Below are positions 36,614 to 45,796 of a stretch of 64,000 nucleotides of DNA, in pieces. The notes under the pieces are model-generated. The model saw only the letters and a program-made list of their open reading frames with translations, made no database searches and was not told where the DNA came from. Location of the stretch: positions 744,001-808,000 of the forward strand of contig NZ_NBOF01000003.1 in NCBI RefSeq assembly GCF_002104475.1, in the 5' to 3' direction. Source of the stretch: Cognaticolwellia mytili. Lineage in GTDB: Bacteria > Pseudomonadota > Gammaproteobacteria > Enterobacterales > Alteromonadaceae. Every line of letters begins with the position of its first letter. Position 1 is the first letter of the stretch. Position numbers and translations under genes: made by a program.

Positions 36614-37141
36614 ATGACAAGAAAGATAGTAGTGGATAATTACAACTGCAACTGGCCCTCACAATTCCAGCAAGAACAAGCAGCGCTGAAAATTGTATTT
36701 GCTGATAGCAATGTTGCTATTCATCATATTGGCAGCACGTCAGTTCAAGGTTTGTCTGCTAAACCTATTATCGATATTCTAGTTGAAGTTGATTGTTTGT
36801 CTTGCTTTGAAGGTAAGCATATAGGACTTGCTGCGTTGGGATATATAGCCAAGGGTGAGAATGGTATTGTTGGCCGTCGATACTTTCAAAAAGGTGACAT
36901 AAATCGTAGCCACCATTTACATGGTTTTAAACGTAATGATATTCATGCCTTAAAACATTTAGCTTTTCGTGATTATTTGCGTAGTAACCCGACTGTAGCC
37001 TTGGAATATGGTGAATTAAAACGAGGTGTAGCCGAACAATGTTTACACGATATTAATATCTATATGCAAGGTAAAAATAGCTTTATTCAGCATCACCTTA
37101 ACATAGCAATGAAGACACAAAATAATCATTTATTAGATTGA
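36614..37141 (+). CDS. GrpB/UPF0157 family protein
   Basis: A 175-residue protein of the GrpB (UPF0157) family, which has a nucleotidyltransferase-like fold. The family signature HHIGSTSVQGLSAKPIIDI (near 35-53) contains the GS...D-type motif. Later come YFQKGDINRSHHLHGF and the conserved KHLAFRDYLRSNP segment (near 115-128). Some members have been linked to dephospho-CoA or nucleotide metabolism, but this copy's substrate is unknown. It starts 28 bases after the preceding membrane protein gene. Confidence 0.87.
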   Translation: MTRKIVVDNYNCNWPSQFQQEQAALKIVFADSNVAIHHIGSTSVQGLSAKPIIDILVEVDCLSCFEGKHIGLAALGYIAKGENGIVGRRYFQKGDINRSHHLHGFKRNDIHALKHLAFRDYLRSNPTVALEYGELKRGVAEQCLHDINIYMQGKNSFIQHHLNIAMKTQNNHLLD

Positions 37142-37177
37142 TTCTTTTGTGCTTTTAATCGCAGTGTAAGCAGGTTA

Positions 37178-37999
37178 TTAGGAGTAACTTTTAGCGCTAA
37201 ACCAAAAATTCATAAAGTCAGCAGTGAGCTTATTTTCTATTTCCATTGCTCGTTCTGTAGGGCAAAAAATAGTAAAAATTACTTGGGTATCTCCTAAGTT
37301 AGACGTAGCAACCTCAATATGTGGCTCAGGGCCAGCGATATTAATATCTAAACGGTTTTCAATCACTTGGTTGTATCGAACAGCAACATCGTTAAAGTCG
37401 GCGCAGTAGTTATTAGCTTTTTCTTTTAGTGCATCAATAAAGTCAAAAGGATTAACACTACCGTCGCGGGTAATCGTAAAGTGATGGACGGCATAGCGTT
37501 TTAAAAAGTTTAAGTTTTTTATCGGACTAGTAACTAGTTGGCTATTTGGAATAAACAAGGTTTTACCGGTAAATTGATAATTATCTATATTCACTTCTAG
37601 AATTGTTAAGTTTATCCAATCCATTGAGTTTACTTCACCATAATGCTTGCCAACCTGCACCCAGTCACCTATTCGAAATGGTCGATTAGATATGACATAG
37701 ATAAAGCCAATAAAGCATTGAATAAATTCTCGTGTTGCTAACACTATTGCAACGATAAAAGCGGCGATAGAAAAAGCGAATTTTTGAATCTCTACAGACC
37801 AAATATTGAAAACCATAAAAATAAGTGCAAAGTTAAAAATATTATTGAGTAGATTAACCGTAAAGCGCTTATCTATTTTCTTCTTTTTAGCGTGTCGCTT
37901 AATAAATCGCGTAATGAGTAACTTAAAGGTAATAATGAGAATGGCTAACACCGCCGTAATAAAGCTTTTGTTCTGTAACAGTGTGTCAAATATCTGCAT
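37178..37999 (-). CDS. mechanosensitive ion channel family protein (MscS-like)
   Basis: Inner-membrane channel of 273 residues with three N-terminal helices (about 12-30, 48-65 and 72-90). The MscS pore/beta domain includes FIYVISNRPFRIGDWVQVG and YGEVNSMDWINLTI (near 105-135), and the C-terminal alpha/beta vestibule follows. It probably releases solutes upon hypo-osmotic shock. The length is close to that of E. coli MscS. The gene is convergent with the GrpB gene. Confidence 0.9.
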   Translation of the reverse strand: MQIFDTLLQNKSFITAVLAILIITFKLLITRFIKRHAKKKKIDKRFTVNLLNNIFNFALIFMVFNIWSVEIQKFAFSIAAFIVAIVLATREFIQCFIGFIYVISNRPFRIGDWVQVGKHYGEVNSMDWINLTILEVNIDNYQFTGKTLFIPNSQLVTSPIKNLNFLKRYAVHHFTITRDGSVNPFDFIDALKEKANNYCADFNDVAVRYNQVIENRLDINIAGPEPHIEVATSNLGDTQVIFTIFCPTERAMEIENKLTADFMNFWFSAKSYS

Positions 38000-38362
38000 G
38001 GTCGTTGATTCTCAGGTAAAGCCAAGCGTTGGCATGTAAACAGCAATAATGTTGATTGATTTCAAGTGAAAGGTAGATGATTTTTATCAACAAATCGAGA
38101 TAAATATTGCCTTAATTGTTAACTATTCAGTGGAATAAATTAAGTTTTAGCAATACCCGTTCAGCTAGGATTAATGTTTGATAGCTTATTCTTAGCCGTG
38201 ATATTAAAAAGTACTGATAAGTTAGAAACTTATTCTTCATTACATGGTCATAATTTTGCTAGTTTAACTATCTAATCATGATTTAAATTAATATGTAAAT
38301 AGCTGCATTGCTTTCATTAGTGGTAGTTATTCACCTTTATAAATTTTTTATTAGGAACGCCT
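38000..38362. other. non-coding gap
   Basis: A 363-base AT-rich region between divergent genes. Promoters for both sides must lie here; nothing else is recognised. Confidence 0.4.
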
Positions 38363-39100
38363 ATGAAACACTTAACCTCTATTGGATTACTGGTATTTTC
38401 CACATTAACTTTTTCTGCGCTTTCGTTAGCCAACACCAGTTTACCGAATAATCGCCATATTGCTGTTACCGGTAAAGCTGAAATGATGGCAATGCCAGAT
38501 ATCGCTATTGTGCACTTAGCGGTAGAAAGTAGTAAAAAAAGCAGTTTAGATGCTAAAAAAGATGTCGATGAACGGGTTAACAATTTACTTGATGGTTTAA
38601 GTGATTTTCAAATCGACGAAGCCAATGTGTCTGCGTCAAATATAGCAACGGAAGTGCGCTATTCATATAATAAAGGTTCACGCGATAAGATAGATGGTTA
38701 TATTGCTCGTCGGACACTTAAAGTGACATTAAATGATATTGAAAAATTAAATGCCTTTATGGATTTTGCCTTAAGCGTAGAAATTGACGCCATTAGAAAT
38801 ATCGAGCTTAAGTCCTCTAAAGAGCAAGCACTTAAAGCCGAAGTTGAGGCACTGGCTGTTAATAATGCTAAAGCACAAGGAAAAACTTTAGCGAATGCCT
38901 TCGAGGCGAAGTTAGGAAAAATTTATAGTATTAATTCTAACGCTAATCAAAGTCATCATAGGTTTGGCGCCAATAGTGATGCGGAAAATTATGGTGTCAG
39001 TGCTCGCATGGGAAGTAGTAGCGCTAAGCCAGGTCGCTACTTACAAGAAAATATCGTTTTTTCTGCATCAATTAGCGTTGTTTTTGATCTTGAGTTCTAA
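38363..39100 (+). CDS. SIMPL (DUF541) domain periplasmic protein
   Basis: Secreted protein of 245 residues with a signal peptide (about 1-24, ending SLANTS). A SIMPL/DUF541 domain follows: ITVTGKAEMMAMPDIAIVHLAVE-type opening near 32-55, then the DGYIARRTLKVTLND segment near 112-126. Members are oligomeric envelope proteins, such as BP26 and YggE, linked to oxidative-stress tolerance. An AGGAA ribosome site precedes the ATG. It stands 48 bases ahead of the P-loop protein gene. Confidence 0.9.
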   Translation: MKHLTSIGLLVFSTLTFSALSLANTSLPNNRHIAVTGKAEMMAMPDIAIVHLAVESSKKSSLDAKKDVDERVNNLLDGLSDFQIDEANVSASNIATEVRYSYNKGSRDKIDGYIARRTLKVTLNDIEKLNAFMDFALSVEIDAIRNIELKSSKEQALKAEVEALAVNNAKAQGKTLANAFEAKLGKIYSINSNANQSHHRFGANSDAENYGVSARMGSSSAKPGRYLQENIVFSASISVVFDLEF

Positions 39101-39148
39101 CTTTAGTCATATAAGGTTGATTGAGAGCATTCTTTTTTTAGGTGTTAT

Positions 39149-39661
39149 GTGAATATTCTTATTATGGGCGCATCAGGCTCAGGGCAAACAACATTAGGAA
39201 AAGCGTTAGCAAGTAAGCTAGCGTTCACCTTTTTGGATGCTGATGACTTCTATTGGCTGCCAACCACCCCCGCTTATCAAGAAAAGCGCGACATGGACTC
39301 TAAGTTGTCGCTGATCTTAAGTGCGATGGAGTCTAAATCTGTGGTTGTTGCAGGTTCAATCATAGGTTGGGGCAGTGCGCTAGAAAATAGCTTTGATTTG
39401 GTGGTTTTCCTATCACTAGATACGGATATAAGAATAAGCCGGTTAAAAGTTCGAGAGCAACAAGAGCTAGGGTTTGTTGATGATGAATTTATTACCTGGG
39501 CAACAGAGTATGAAAACCCTAACTTTTATAGCCGTAATCGAGTTAAACATCTTAATTGGCTCGCTAGTCAACAAGCAAAAGTTGTTTCAATTGATGGTGA
39601 CTTAAGCGTTGAGCATCGAATGATATTAGTGTTATCAGCAATGAACAAGGCTACTGAATAA
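39149..39661 (+). CDS. P-loop kinase-like protein with altered Walker A
   Basis: Small cytoplasmic protein of 170 residues resembling shikimate/adenylate-kinase-type P-loop proteins. The Walker A-like loop GASGSGQTT is at 7-15, but the invariant lysine is replaced by Gln (Q13). A DADDFYW motif (substrate or Mg contact) is at about 32-38, a strand motif VVVAGSIIGW near 68, and an Arg-containing lid region near 97-105. The start is a GTG at 39149 with a TAGGTG ribosome site. Loss of the lysine normally abolishes phosphate transfer, so it may bind but not phosphorylate. Confidence 0.75.
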   Translation: MNILIMGASGSGQTTLGKALASKLAFTFLDADDFYWLPTTPAYQEKRDMDSKLSLILSAMESKSVVVAGSIIGWGSALENSFDLVVFLSLDTDIRISRLKVREQQELGFVDDEFITWATEYENPNFYSRNRVKHLNWLASQQAKVVSIDGDLSVEHRMILVLSAMNKATE

Positions 39662-40296
39662 GCTAATTGATTTTTATGATCAAGTGTTATCAGAATAGTA
39701 TCTTGGTCTTTGAGAACACTATTGAACACCTTTTGACTCAGGTATTAATGTTTAAAATCAGAAGTTTGTCTATGTTTTTTTTGTTTTTAAGTGGCCAAGA
39801 GTGAACGGTACTTGTTGTTAAAGCTTCCTCGGTATTTTTCCTTATATTGAAATACCCATTTCATGATTGATTCAAACATGGTTCATTTTTGATTGTCGAC
39901 AACTAAGGCGGTAAAGTAATATCAGATAAGGTACTAGGGGGTGTTGAACTTTGTTTGTATTTTCAGCAATAGGCTGATTTTAATGTTAGTAAAGCAGAAT
40001 GAACGAAGTTTGGTTGTTCCAAATAAGTAAAACTTTAATGCAGCTAGCGTTAAAAGCAGTCATTACTCAAGGGCTGAGGCTAAAGTCGTCTTACTTTGTG
40101 TTGAAAATAGTTGATTTAGACGACTAATTTAACCATTTTAGCCCTAATTAAGTCGACTTTATCTCTCAGCTGAATTACTAAACAAAAATCAACAGTCCCT
40201 AAGTACTCTGATAATAAAGCTTAAAAATATGTTGCTTCCATTAGCTATAGTTCATTAAGTTCAATCGAAAAAAGCTACAATTAAAAGGTGTGTTAT
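39662..40296. other. long non-coding gap with nested inverted repeats
   Basis: A 635-base gap with no plausible coding frame. The only structure I see is a nested inverted repeat at 40070-40145. Confidence 0.45.
40070..40145. repeat. nested inverted repeat (imperfect hairpin)
   Basis: AGGGCT (40070-40075) pairs with AGCCCT (40140-40145), and AGTCGTCT (40084-40091) pairs with AGACGACT (40118-40125). Together they can form a 76-base two-step stem-loop. It could be a structured RNA, an element remnant, or chance in AT-rich DNA. Confidence 0.45.
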
Positions 40297-40647
40297 ATGA
40301 TATTGCGAGAAGTAGCTGATAGATTGTTGTTTTTAAAGCCATTGCTAAATTTTATTTTTTTGCTTGGTTTTGGTGCAATAATTTATCTTTTTTTATTTTC
40401 TTCCATTACGCTGCAAAACCAATATGCATTACCTAGCTTGCTGTTAGCTTTGTGGAGCTTATTATTTAGTGCCTTACTGGGGGTGTCAGCTAACGTACCG
40501 AATGAAAAGATAATAGGTAACAGTAAGTTAAAAAAAATTCGATATAAATTAGCCAAAGGTTTATTTACAATATCTATCATCGTTTTTATTTTTATGACCC
40601 TAGCCGTGCTACGTATAACTATTAAGCTTTTATCTGTCTGGTTTTAA
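40297..40647 (+). CDS. small membrane protein of unknown function
   Basis: A 116-residue protein with three to four predicted hydrophobic helices (about 10-30, 38-58 and 85-112). A short basic loop (NSKLKKIRYKLAKG) near 70-83 is probably cytoplasmic. No family recognised. The ATG at 40297 is chosen over an upstream GTG (40288) because an AAAAGG ribosome site is at the right distance. Confidence 0.65.
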   Translation: MILREVADRLLFLKPLLNFIFLLGFGAIIYLFLFSSITLQNQYALPSLLLALWSLLFSALLGVSANVPNEKIIGNSKLKKIRYKLAKGLFTISIIVFIFMTLAVLRITIKLLSVWF

Positions 40648-40728
40648 TTTTAGTTATGAAGACAAAAATTATTACAAATGTTACGAATAATCCTGCTAGG
40701 CTAATATGCCCTAGTGCAGAGCTTTGCT

Positions 40729-41031
40729 ATGACGACTAAATATTTACAAGCTAAAGGTGTTGTTGAAAAAATATTCGCTGATGATAATAAAGGTAGTCGA
40801 CATCAAAAATTCACCGTGAAGTTAAAAAATAATAAATCGATTTTAGTCGTTCATAATATTGATCTTTGCCAACGAGTTAAAGCTTTAAAGGTAGGTGATA
40901 TAGTTGAGTTTTATGGTGTATATCAGTGGAATCGTTTTGGTGGCTTAGTGCACTGGACTCATAAACCTAAGTCATCTCAAGAACAGCATAAATCTGGTTG
41001 GATAAAGCATTGCAATATTATCTATCAGTAG
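40729..41031 (+). CDS. DUF3465 domain protein
   Basis: A 100-residue protein matching the DUF3465 family, an OB-like small domain. Diagnostic features are the SRHQKFTVKL segment near 27-36, VVHNIDLCQRV near 44-55, VGDIVEFYGVYQWN near 61-74 and the LVHWTHKP motif near 79-86. Many family members are secreted, but this copy has no signal peptide. The ATG at 40729 starts just before the conserved region; an upstream GTG (40714) is possible. Function unknown. Confidence 0.8.
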   Translation: MTTKYLQAKGVVEKIFADDNKGSRHQKFTVKLKNNKSILVVHNIDLCQRVKALKVGDIVEFYGVYQWNRFGGLVHWTHKPKSSQEQHKSGWIKHCNIIYQ

Positions 41032-41167
41032 TGTTACATTTCAAATGTAAAAGAGCTTAATTTTAGTACCTTCTTTATTATTAACCTGAGCTCTGAATAA
41101 TGAGCGTTGTTTGTCCAGAGACCAGGTTTATTAAGACGGTGTTGTTAGAACAGTGCCTTCAAAAGGA

Positions 41168-42613
41168 TTAAAGGTCTGTTAATGCAATGCTGAGTGCTTT
41201 TGCTATACCCTCACCATATGCTTTATCTGCCATTAAACAGTGGCGGATATGACGCTTTTTTATATCAATAGAAGCGCCGCTAATTGAATCAGCTGTATTG
41301 GCAAATAGTGCTTGTTGCTGTTGTGCATTCATTACGTTAAATAATGCGCCTGGTTGTGAGAAATAGTCATCATCTTCTCGGTGATCCCAACGCATAGCAG
41401 CGCCAGATAAATTTAATGGCGGCTCTGAAAAGTCAGGTTGCTCTTGCCACTCTCCTTTACTATTAGGCTCGTAGCCAATAGTGCCGCCAAAATTACCATC
41501 GACCCGCATTGCACCGTCACGATGGTAACTATGCACTGGGCAACGAGGAGCATTAACTGGGATTGAATGATGGTTAATACCTAAACGATAACGCTGAGCA
41601 TCACCGTATGAAAACAATCGTCCTTGCAGCATTTTATCGGGTGAAAAGCTAATGCCAGGTACAACATTTGCGGGGTTAAATGCGGACTGTTCAACTTCAG
41701 CGAAAAAATTTTCCGGATTTCTATTTAATTCTAAAATACCAACATCAATTAAAGGATAATCAGCATGCGGCCATACTTTTGTTAAATCGAAAGGATTGTA
41801 TGGTGAATCTTGAGCTTGTTTATCGCTCATCACTTGAATTTTAAATTGCCAAGACGGTTTTTCTCCCGCTTCTAATGTGTTAAATAAATCAGCTTGATGG
41901 CTTTCTCTGTCTTCACCAATGAGCTTGTTTGCTTCGGCATTCGTTAAGTTTTTTATACCTTGATTTGATTTAAAATGAAATTTCACCCAAGTACGTTCAT
42001 TGTCGCTATTTATTAAACTAAAAGTATGGCTGCCAAAGCCATCCATATGACGGTAGCTAGCTGGAATACCACGTTCACTCATTACTATCGTTATTTGATG
42101 CAAAGCTTCAGGTAATGATGTCCAGAAGTCCCAGTTGTTTTGTGCGCTTCGCATGTTGGTGCGAGGATCGCGCTTTACCGCATGATTTAAGTCAGGGAAT
42201 TTTAAGGGATCACGCAGAAAAAAAACCGGTGTATTGTTTCCAACTAAATCCCAATTCCCTTCTTCAGTGTAAAATTTTAAGGCGAAACCTCTAATATCAC
42301 GTTCGGCATCAGCAGCTCCTCGTTCGCCTGCAACGGTGGTAAAGCGTGCAAAAAAATCAGTTTTTTTACCGATCTCAGAAAAAATTTTTGCTCTGGTGTA
42401 TTGGCTAATATCATGAGTTACCGTAAAAGTACCGTAAGCTCCAGAGCCTTTTGCATGCATACGTCTTTCAGGGATAACTTCACGGTCGAAGTGGGCTAAT
42501 TTTTCTAAAAACCAGACATCTTGAAGTAATTGTGGGCCGTTTTTACCTGCGGTAATAATATTTTGATTATCTGAAACCGGGCAACCAGCACTGGTGGTTA
42601 ATTTCTTTTTCAT
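41168..42613 (-). CDS. katA: catalase (small-subunit, haem-containing)
   Basis: Cytoplasmic monofunctional catalase that disproportionates H2O2, 481 residues, the usual clade 3 small-subunit length. The distal haem His is H53 ([12 protein letters not shown]), the distal Asn is N126 (VGNNTPVFF) and the proximal haem-ligand Tyr lies in [14 protein letters not shown] (near 335). A GAGGAA ribosome site precedes the ATG. The palindrome TAATAACGGTTATTA sits 21 bases upstream (42634-42648). It lies downstream of fur, with a terminator between the two, so it is probably expressed separately. Confidence 0.97.
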   Translation of the reverse strand: MKKKLTTSAGCPVSDNQNIITAGKNGPQLLQDVWFLEKLAHFDREVIPERRMHAKGSGAYGTFTVTHDISQYTRAKIFSEIGKKTDFFARFTTVAGERGAADAERDIRGFALKFYTEEGNWDLVGNNTPVFFLRDPLKFPDLNHAVKRDPRTNMRSAQNNWDFWTSLPEALHQITIVMSERGIPASYRHMDGFGSHTFSLINSDNERTWVKFHFKSNQGIKNLTNAEANKLIGEDRESHQADLFNTLEAGEKPSWQFKIQVMSDKQAQDSPYNPFDLTKVWPHADYPLIDVGILELNRNPENFFAEVEQSAFNPANVVPGISFSPDKMLQGRLFSYGDAQRYRLGINHHSIPVNAPRCPVHSYHRDGAMRVDGNFGGTIGYEPNSKGEWQEQPDFSEPPLNLSGAAMRWDHREDDDYFSQPGALFNVMNAQQQQALFANTADSISGASIDIKKRHIRHCLMADKAYGEGIAKALSIALTDL

Positions 42614-42633
42614 TTTCTTTTTCCTCTAGTTAA

Positions 42634-42648
42634 TAATAACGGTTATTA
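42634..42648. promoter_or_regulatory. palindrome upstream of catalase
   Basis: TAATAACGGTTATTA is a perfect inverted repeat (7 bp arms around one central base) lying 21 bases before the catalase start. Such a position fits an operator, but it matches no consensus I can name with confidence (not a clear OxyR or Fur box). Confidence 0.35.
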
Positions 42649-42757
42649 GCGTTAGCATAGTAGAGTTAATTAAATCTGAAAAATTGATTGTTCGTATGAT
42701 TACAATAGTTTTTTTAGATTGGTGTGGTGAGGGGGATTAAATAAGGCAAGGGCAAGA

Positions 42758-42792
42758 CTAAAAAGCCCTAATCAACACAATAATTAGGGCTT
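42758..42792 (-). terminator. rho-independent terminator after fur
   Basis: On the minus strand the stem AAGCCCTAAT / ATTAGGGCTT with a 10-base loop is followed by a run of T (GGGCTTTTTAG). It lies 35 bases past the fur stop codon. Confidence 0.88.
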
Positions 42793-42826
42793 AATACTTA
42801 ACTACTTAGTTTATGGCGCTAAGTTA

Positions 42827-43270
42827 TTAAAATTGTGATTTACGATACTTCTCACACACTTCTTCGTCTTCACATTCGCCGTATAAGTATAAGCTGTGGT
42901 TCGTTAGCTTAACTTTGTGTGATTTAGCGATATCTTCTTGACGCTGTTCAATAACATCATCTTCAAATTCGATTACTTTTCCACAGTTTAGGCAAACTAA
43001 GTGATCATGATGCTTTTTATGGCTTAATTCAAATACCGACTTTCCACCTTCAAAATGGTGGCGAGTTACAATACCAGCATCATCAAATTGGTTTAAAACA
43101 CGATAAACTGTTGCTAAGCCAATTTCTTCTTGTTGCTCAAGTAAAATTTTATATACATCTTCAGCACTGATGTGTTGGTTGTTTGGATTTTGTAAAATAG
43201 CCAAAATTTTAATGCGCGGTAGAGTAATTTTTAATCCGGCTCTTTTTAATTCTTCATTTTGTTCAGGCAT
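42827..43270 (-). CDS. fur: ferric uptake regulator
   Basis: Iron-sensing DNA-binding repressor, 147 residues from the ATG at 43270 (MPEQNEELKRAGLK, matching the family start). The N-terminal winged helix is at about 1-80 (ATVYRVLNQFDDAGIV). Metal residues lie in the HHFEGGKSVFEL and HKKHHDHLVCLNCGKVIEF stretch, and structural-zinc cysteines are at CLNC and the C-terminal CEDEEVC. An upstream in-frame ATG at 43285 is less likely. It probably controls the TonB receptor gene at 51010-53103, whose promoter carries a Fur box. Confidence 0.97.
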   Translation of the reverse strand: MPEQNEELKRAGLKITLPRIKILAILQNPNNQHISAEDVYKILLEQQEEIGLATVYRVLNQFDDAGIVTRHHFEGGKSVFELSHKKHHDHLVCLNCGKVIEFEDDVIEQRQEDIAKSHKVKLTNHSLYLYGECEDEEVCEKYRKSQF

Positions 43271-43481
43271 TAACTTATGTCTCATGCATCAGGCTTTCAT
43301 TTATAGAAAATTATAGGGGGTTATGCGCTTGGTTGAAAGCGTTAGTTGCAACTGATTGTTAATTTCACTGGTTTTATTGGTTTAAATGCTCATAACATAC
43401 TAACTGGTCTGATGAGTTGGCGGTATAGACCTTGTGAATATTGTGTGTACTCGATGTTTATTATCATATTTAAGGATAATT

Positions 43482-43937
43482 ATGCTGAAAAAAGCTTGGC
43501 TGTTGAAATTCTTACTGAATATTTGGCCGCCATTTTTTTTCAGTGGTATTAAAGTCGTGAAACTCTCGACAGATTTTCGTTCGGCGCAAGTTCGCCTTAA
43601 GTCGAATGCATTCAATATGAATGCTGTTGGTGTACATTTTGGCGGCTCATTGTTTGCCATGACAGACCCATTTTACATGTTAATGGTTATGGGCTGCTTA
43701 GGAAAAGACTACGTTGTTTGGGATAAATTTGCTGATATAGGCTTTATCAAGCCAGGAAAAGGACAAGTAACCGCTGACTTTACAATCAGCGATGCCTTAA
43801 TTAAAGCAATATTGGCGCATACTGCTGATGGCGAAAAGCATTTGTCTGAATTACCTGTTTATGTCAAAGATGAACATGGCGAGGTGGCGGAAAAGTTGAA
43901 TAGGAAACTGTATATTCGCAAGAAAAAATCAACCTAA
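43482..43937 (+). CDS. DUF4442 hotdog-fold putative thioesterase
   Basis: A 151-residue protein of the DUF4442 family, related to hotdog thioesterases of the PaaI type. It opens with a hydrophobic segment (LLKFLLNIWPPFFFSGIKV, about 6-24), then the conserved AVGVHFGGSLFAMTDPFYMLM segment (near 46-66), where hotdog enzymes hold their active-site helix. The ATG at 43482 is preceded by AAGGA; a longer upstream frame is not conserved. Substrate unknown; an acyl-CoA is the family expectation. Confidence 0.85.
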   Translation: MLKKAWLLKFLLNIWPPFFFSGIKVVKLSTDFRSAQVRLKSNAFNMNAVGVHFGGSLFAMTDPFYMLMVMGCLGKDYVVWDKFADIGFIKPGKGQVTADFTISDALIKAILAHTADGEKHLSELPVYVKDEHGEVAEKLNRKLYIRKKKST

Positions 43938-44031
43938 TCATTGAGGTAAAACAAACAATGCTATTGTTTTATTTATTAATCATGCAATTTTTCATATACT
44001 CAGGCTTTATTTTAATCAGGACGATTTAAAT

Positions 44032-45639
44032 ATGTTCCCATCATTATCTTTAGCAAAAAAAATTAATATTATTTTAGTGCTTTTTGCCATTATATTTCTG
44101 AGTACAACTGTTATATTCTTTTGGTTTGATGAAAAATCTCTTAGCGAAAAATTTGTCAAAAATAACCTTGAAAACCTTGCGTTAAATTACTTTGACTCTA
44201 TTAATACCATGATGATAACAGGCACTGCGGCTAACCGGAAAATAGCTCAGCAAAAAGCTCTTAGTCAAGAAGAAATAGTTGAAGCTCGTATTATTAGAGC
44301 ACCAGCGCTGATTAAAACTTTTGGTAAAGGTTTTGATGATCAAACCGCCTTAGATGAATTTGAGCGAAGTGGGTTGTTAGGTAATAAAGAGTTCAAACAT
44401 ATCGAACAAGACGGCAAGAATATGATGACCTTTATTATGCCTATTCATGCAAAGAGCGACTATCGCGGCACAAATTGTTTAACTTGTCATCAAGTTGCTG
44501 AAAATGAAATTCTCGGCGCAGTCAAAATTACTTATGATTTAACTACTGTTGATGAAGAAATTAATGAATCAATATTTAAAGCAGGTTTATTGCAATTAGT
44601 TATCACAATTATATGTTTTGGCTTACTAAGCTTTATGTTTAGCAAATTAGTTATTTCACGCTTACGCCGTTTAAAACGCACCATTAATGACGTTGAGGCT
44701 AATTTAGATTTAAATAAAACTATTAAAGTGAATTATGATGACGAACTCGGTGCGGTGAGTGTTGCGCTAAATAGCATGATGGAGAAATTTAAAGATAGCT
44801 TCCTTTCCTTTTCAAGTGCTACAGAACAGCTGATAGGATCGGCAAAAAATGTTGATGAAATATCGACACTAACACGTGAAGCCGTACTTAATCAGAAAAA
44901 TGGTACTGACTCTGTTGCCGCCGCCATTAATGAACTTGATGCTTCAGCAGATGAAGTACAAAGTAATACTGAGTTGGCAGCAGAAAAGTCAGTACATGCA
45001 AGTGAGAGCGCATCTCAAGGTTTAACATTAGTTGATAGTGCAAAAACAGGTATTAACCAATTGCGTGATCAAGTGGTTGAGAATACTTCAATGATCACTG
45101 AACTAAGCAATAAAACTAATGAGGTTGGTAGTGTACTCGACGTTATAACAGGTATTGCAGAACAAACTAATTTACTCGCGCTTAATGCGGCGATTGAAGC
45201 CGCGCGAGCCGGAGAGCAAGGTAGAGGCTTTGCTGTTGTTGCTGATGAAGTAAGGAGTTTAGCAACTAGAACGCGTGAATCCATTGACCAAATTCAAACT
45301 ACCATTGGTAGTTTGCAAGTTGATGCTAAACAAGCGGTAACATCAATGAATGAAGTTAGTGAGCAGGCCAGTGAGAAAGCACAAGACGTTACAGATGTGG
45401 CAAGTTTATTAGAGGGAATTGCTAGCCAAATTCAAGAATTAGATGAGTTGAACTGCCAAATTTCTAATGCAGCTAAACAACAAAACATTGCAGCTGACGA
45501 AATCAATAAAAACGTTGTCGATATTAGTAACGTTGCTGAGCAATCAAGTGAAGACGCGATTAAAGGTAAGCAAATTAGTGAGCAATTATTAGAACTCGCT
45601 TACGAACTGAACGCTCAATTATCTAAGTTTAAACTCTAA
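44032..45639 (+). CDS. methyl-accepting chemotaxis protein with periplasmic haem-c motif
   Basis: Chemoreceptor of 535 residues. It has an N-terminal membrane helix (about 12-31) and a periplasmic sensor domain of the Tll0287/DUF3365 type (about 40-180). This domain holds a c-type haem attachment motif, C149-L-T-C152-H153. A second membrane helix is at about 191-211. A HAMP linker (about 212-265) and a cytoplasmic signalling domain follow, with the conserved hairpin tip around [19 protein letters not shown] (near 380-400). The haem suggests sensing of redox state, O2 or NO. No chemotaxis genes adjoin it. A long hairpin follows the stop codon. Confidence 0.92.
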   Translation: MFPSLSLAKKINIILVLFAIIFLSTTVIFFWFDEKSLSEKFVKNNLENLALNYFDSINTMMITGTAANRKIAQQKALSQEEIVEARIIRAPALIKTFGKGFDDQTALDEFERSGLLGNKEFKHIEQDGKNMMTFIMPIHAKSDYRGTNCLTCHQVAENEILGAVKITYDLTTVDEEINESIFKAGLLQLVITIICFGLLSFMFSKLVISRLRRLKRTINDVEANLDLNKTIKVNYDDELGAVSVALNSMMEKFKDSFLSFSSATEQLIGSAKNVDEISTLTREAVLNQKNGTDSVAAAINELDASADEVQSNTELAAEKSVHASESASQGLTLVDSAKTGINQLRDQVVENTSMITELSNKTNEVGSVLDVITGIAEQTNLLALNAAIEAARAGEQGRGFAVVADEVRSLATRTRESIDQIQTTIGSLQVDAKQAVTSMNEVSEQASEKAQDVTDVASLLEGIASQIQELDELNCQISNAAKQQNIAADEINKNVVDISNVAEQSSEDAIKGKQISEQLLELAYELNAQLSKFKL

Positions 45640-45648
45640 AAAACCAGT

Positions 45649-45687
45649 TCAAATACTCTATTAAGAAAATAGAGTATTTGACTTTTC
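45649..45687 (+). terminator. terminator after the chemoreceptor gene
   Basis: A perfect 14-bp stem, TCAAATACTCTATT / AATAGAGTATTTGA, with a 5-base loop is followed by CTTTTC, nine bases past the stop codon. The T-tract is short but the stem is long. Confidence 0.8.
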
Positions 45688-45796
45688 GTCGCTCAAACTT
45701 CATCTGACAGGCAGTAATAAGCTCAAAGCTGCCGGTGTAATTTCACATATTAACGTTAACTTAATGATCATAGGGGCAATGAGAAACTCGTTAAAC

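Noticed and set aside
41034-41050. Short palindrome TTACATTTCAAATGTAA between the convergent DUF3465 and catalase genes
   Set aside because: The stem is AT-rich with too small a loop and weak T-tract; not enough to call a terminator.
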